64,000 nt of DNA, taken from positions 2,418,001 to 2,482,000 of the forward strand of contig JAOWBW010000036.1 of the NCBI GenBank assembly GCA_026119855.1. The letters run 5' to 3'. Of the stretch, positions 63,976-64,000 are shown in pieces. Position numbers and translations under genes: made by a program. The notes below the pieces were generated by a model. It was not told the DNA's origin and did not search any database. It was given only the letters and a program-made list of their open reading frames with translations. The DNA is from Campanula takesimana. Lineage: Eukaryota; Streptophyta; Magnoliopsida; Asterales; Campanulaceae. The first letter of the stretch is position 1. Each line of letters begins with the position of its first letter.

Positions 63976-64000
63976 TTATTCATCCCCCCTCGACATTCAG

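Overview
The window is nuclear DNA of a flowering plant, most likely a eudicot. The evidence is GT-AG introns, AT-rich spacers, many MITEs with the CTCCCTCCGTCCC type of end, Ty3/gypsy elements of the Tat lineage, Ty1/copia elements, SINEs, an L1-type remnant and two plant-specific host genes. I cannot name the species.

Left part (1-27322): nested Tat-lineage (Ogre/Retand-like) LTR retrotransposons, all read on the minus strand. Tat1 has its 5' LTR at 11318-12296, its PBS just left of that, a 2.2-kb-codon gag-pol at 10147-3416 broken by one TAG, and a plant-mobile-domain (PMD)-like ORF on the opposite strand (1592-2991). It also carries a higher-order tandem array (1-1015) before the window edge, so its 3' LTR lies outside. 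Tat1 appears to sit inside an older relative, Tat2: 5' LTR 26173-27322, decayed gag-pol 25038-17521, then two antisense PMD-type genes, one uninterrupted by introns (15565-16998) and one with four exons (12809-15026). The 3' LTR of Tat2 is not seen and is predicted beyond Tat1.

The most interesting observation is regulatory. Each Tat element has its own short GC-rich palindromic motif, clustered upstream of the LTR TATA box and again upstream of its antisense PMD genes: AGGCGCGCGCCT-like in Tat1, TTGGCCGCGTGGCCAA in Tat2 with a period of about 35 bp. The two copia families in the window carry different GC-rich palindromes at the same LTR position. A second conserved cassette (a CTACG...CGTAG element plus two tandem hairpins) separates the convergent pol and PMD genes in both Tat elements.

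Middle part (27323-38298): accessory DNA. It holds C-rich repeats and a foldback, a TTA-flanked element, a SINE with perfect target duplication, a rearranged copy of exons of the downstream DUF1664 gene, a Stowaway MITE, an alternating tandem repeat, a small secreted Cys-pair peptide gene (33056-33232, minus), a foldback element and an ORF1-only L1-type element with a 14-bp target duplication.

Right part (38299-60144): two complete host genes in divergent orientation: an 11-exon DUF1664 gene (minus) and a 6-exon BPI/LBP-family gene (plus). Their introns are packed with MITEs and two internally deleted copia elements, one of them very young (LTRs apparently differing at a single base in the parts compared).

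Right edge (60145-64000): gene fragments, namely a first exon of a chloroplast-type tRNase Z with frameshifts, the last exon of a mitochondrial-type beta-ketoacyl-ACP synthase, and a gypsy RNase H fragment cut by the window end. Exon borders and domain calls come from reading the sequence by eye; family names come from memory of the families, with no database search.
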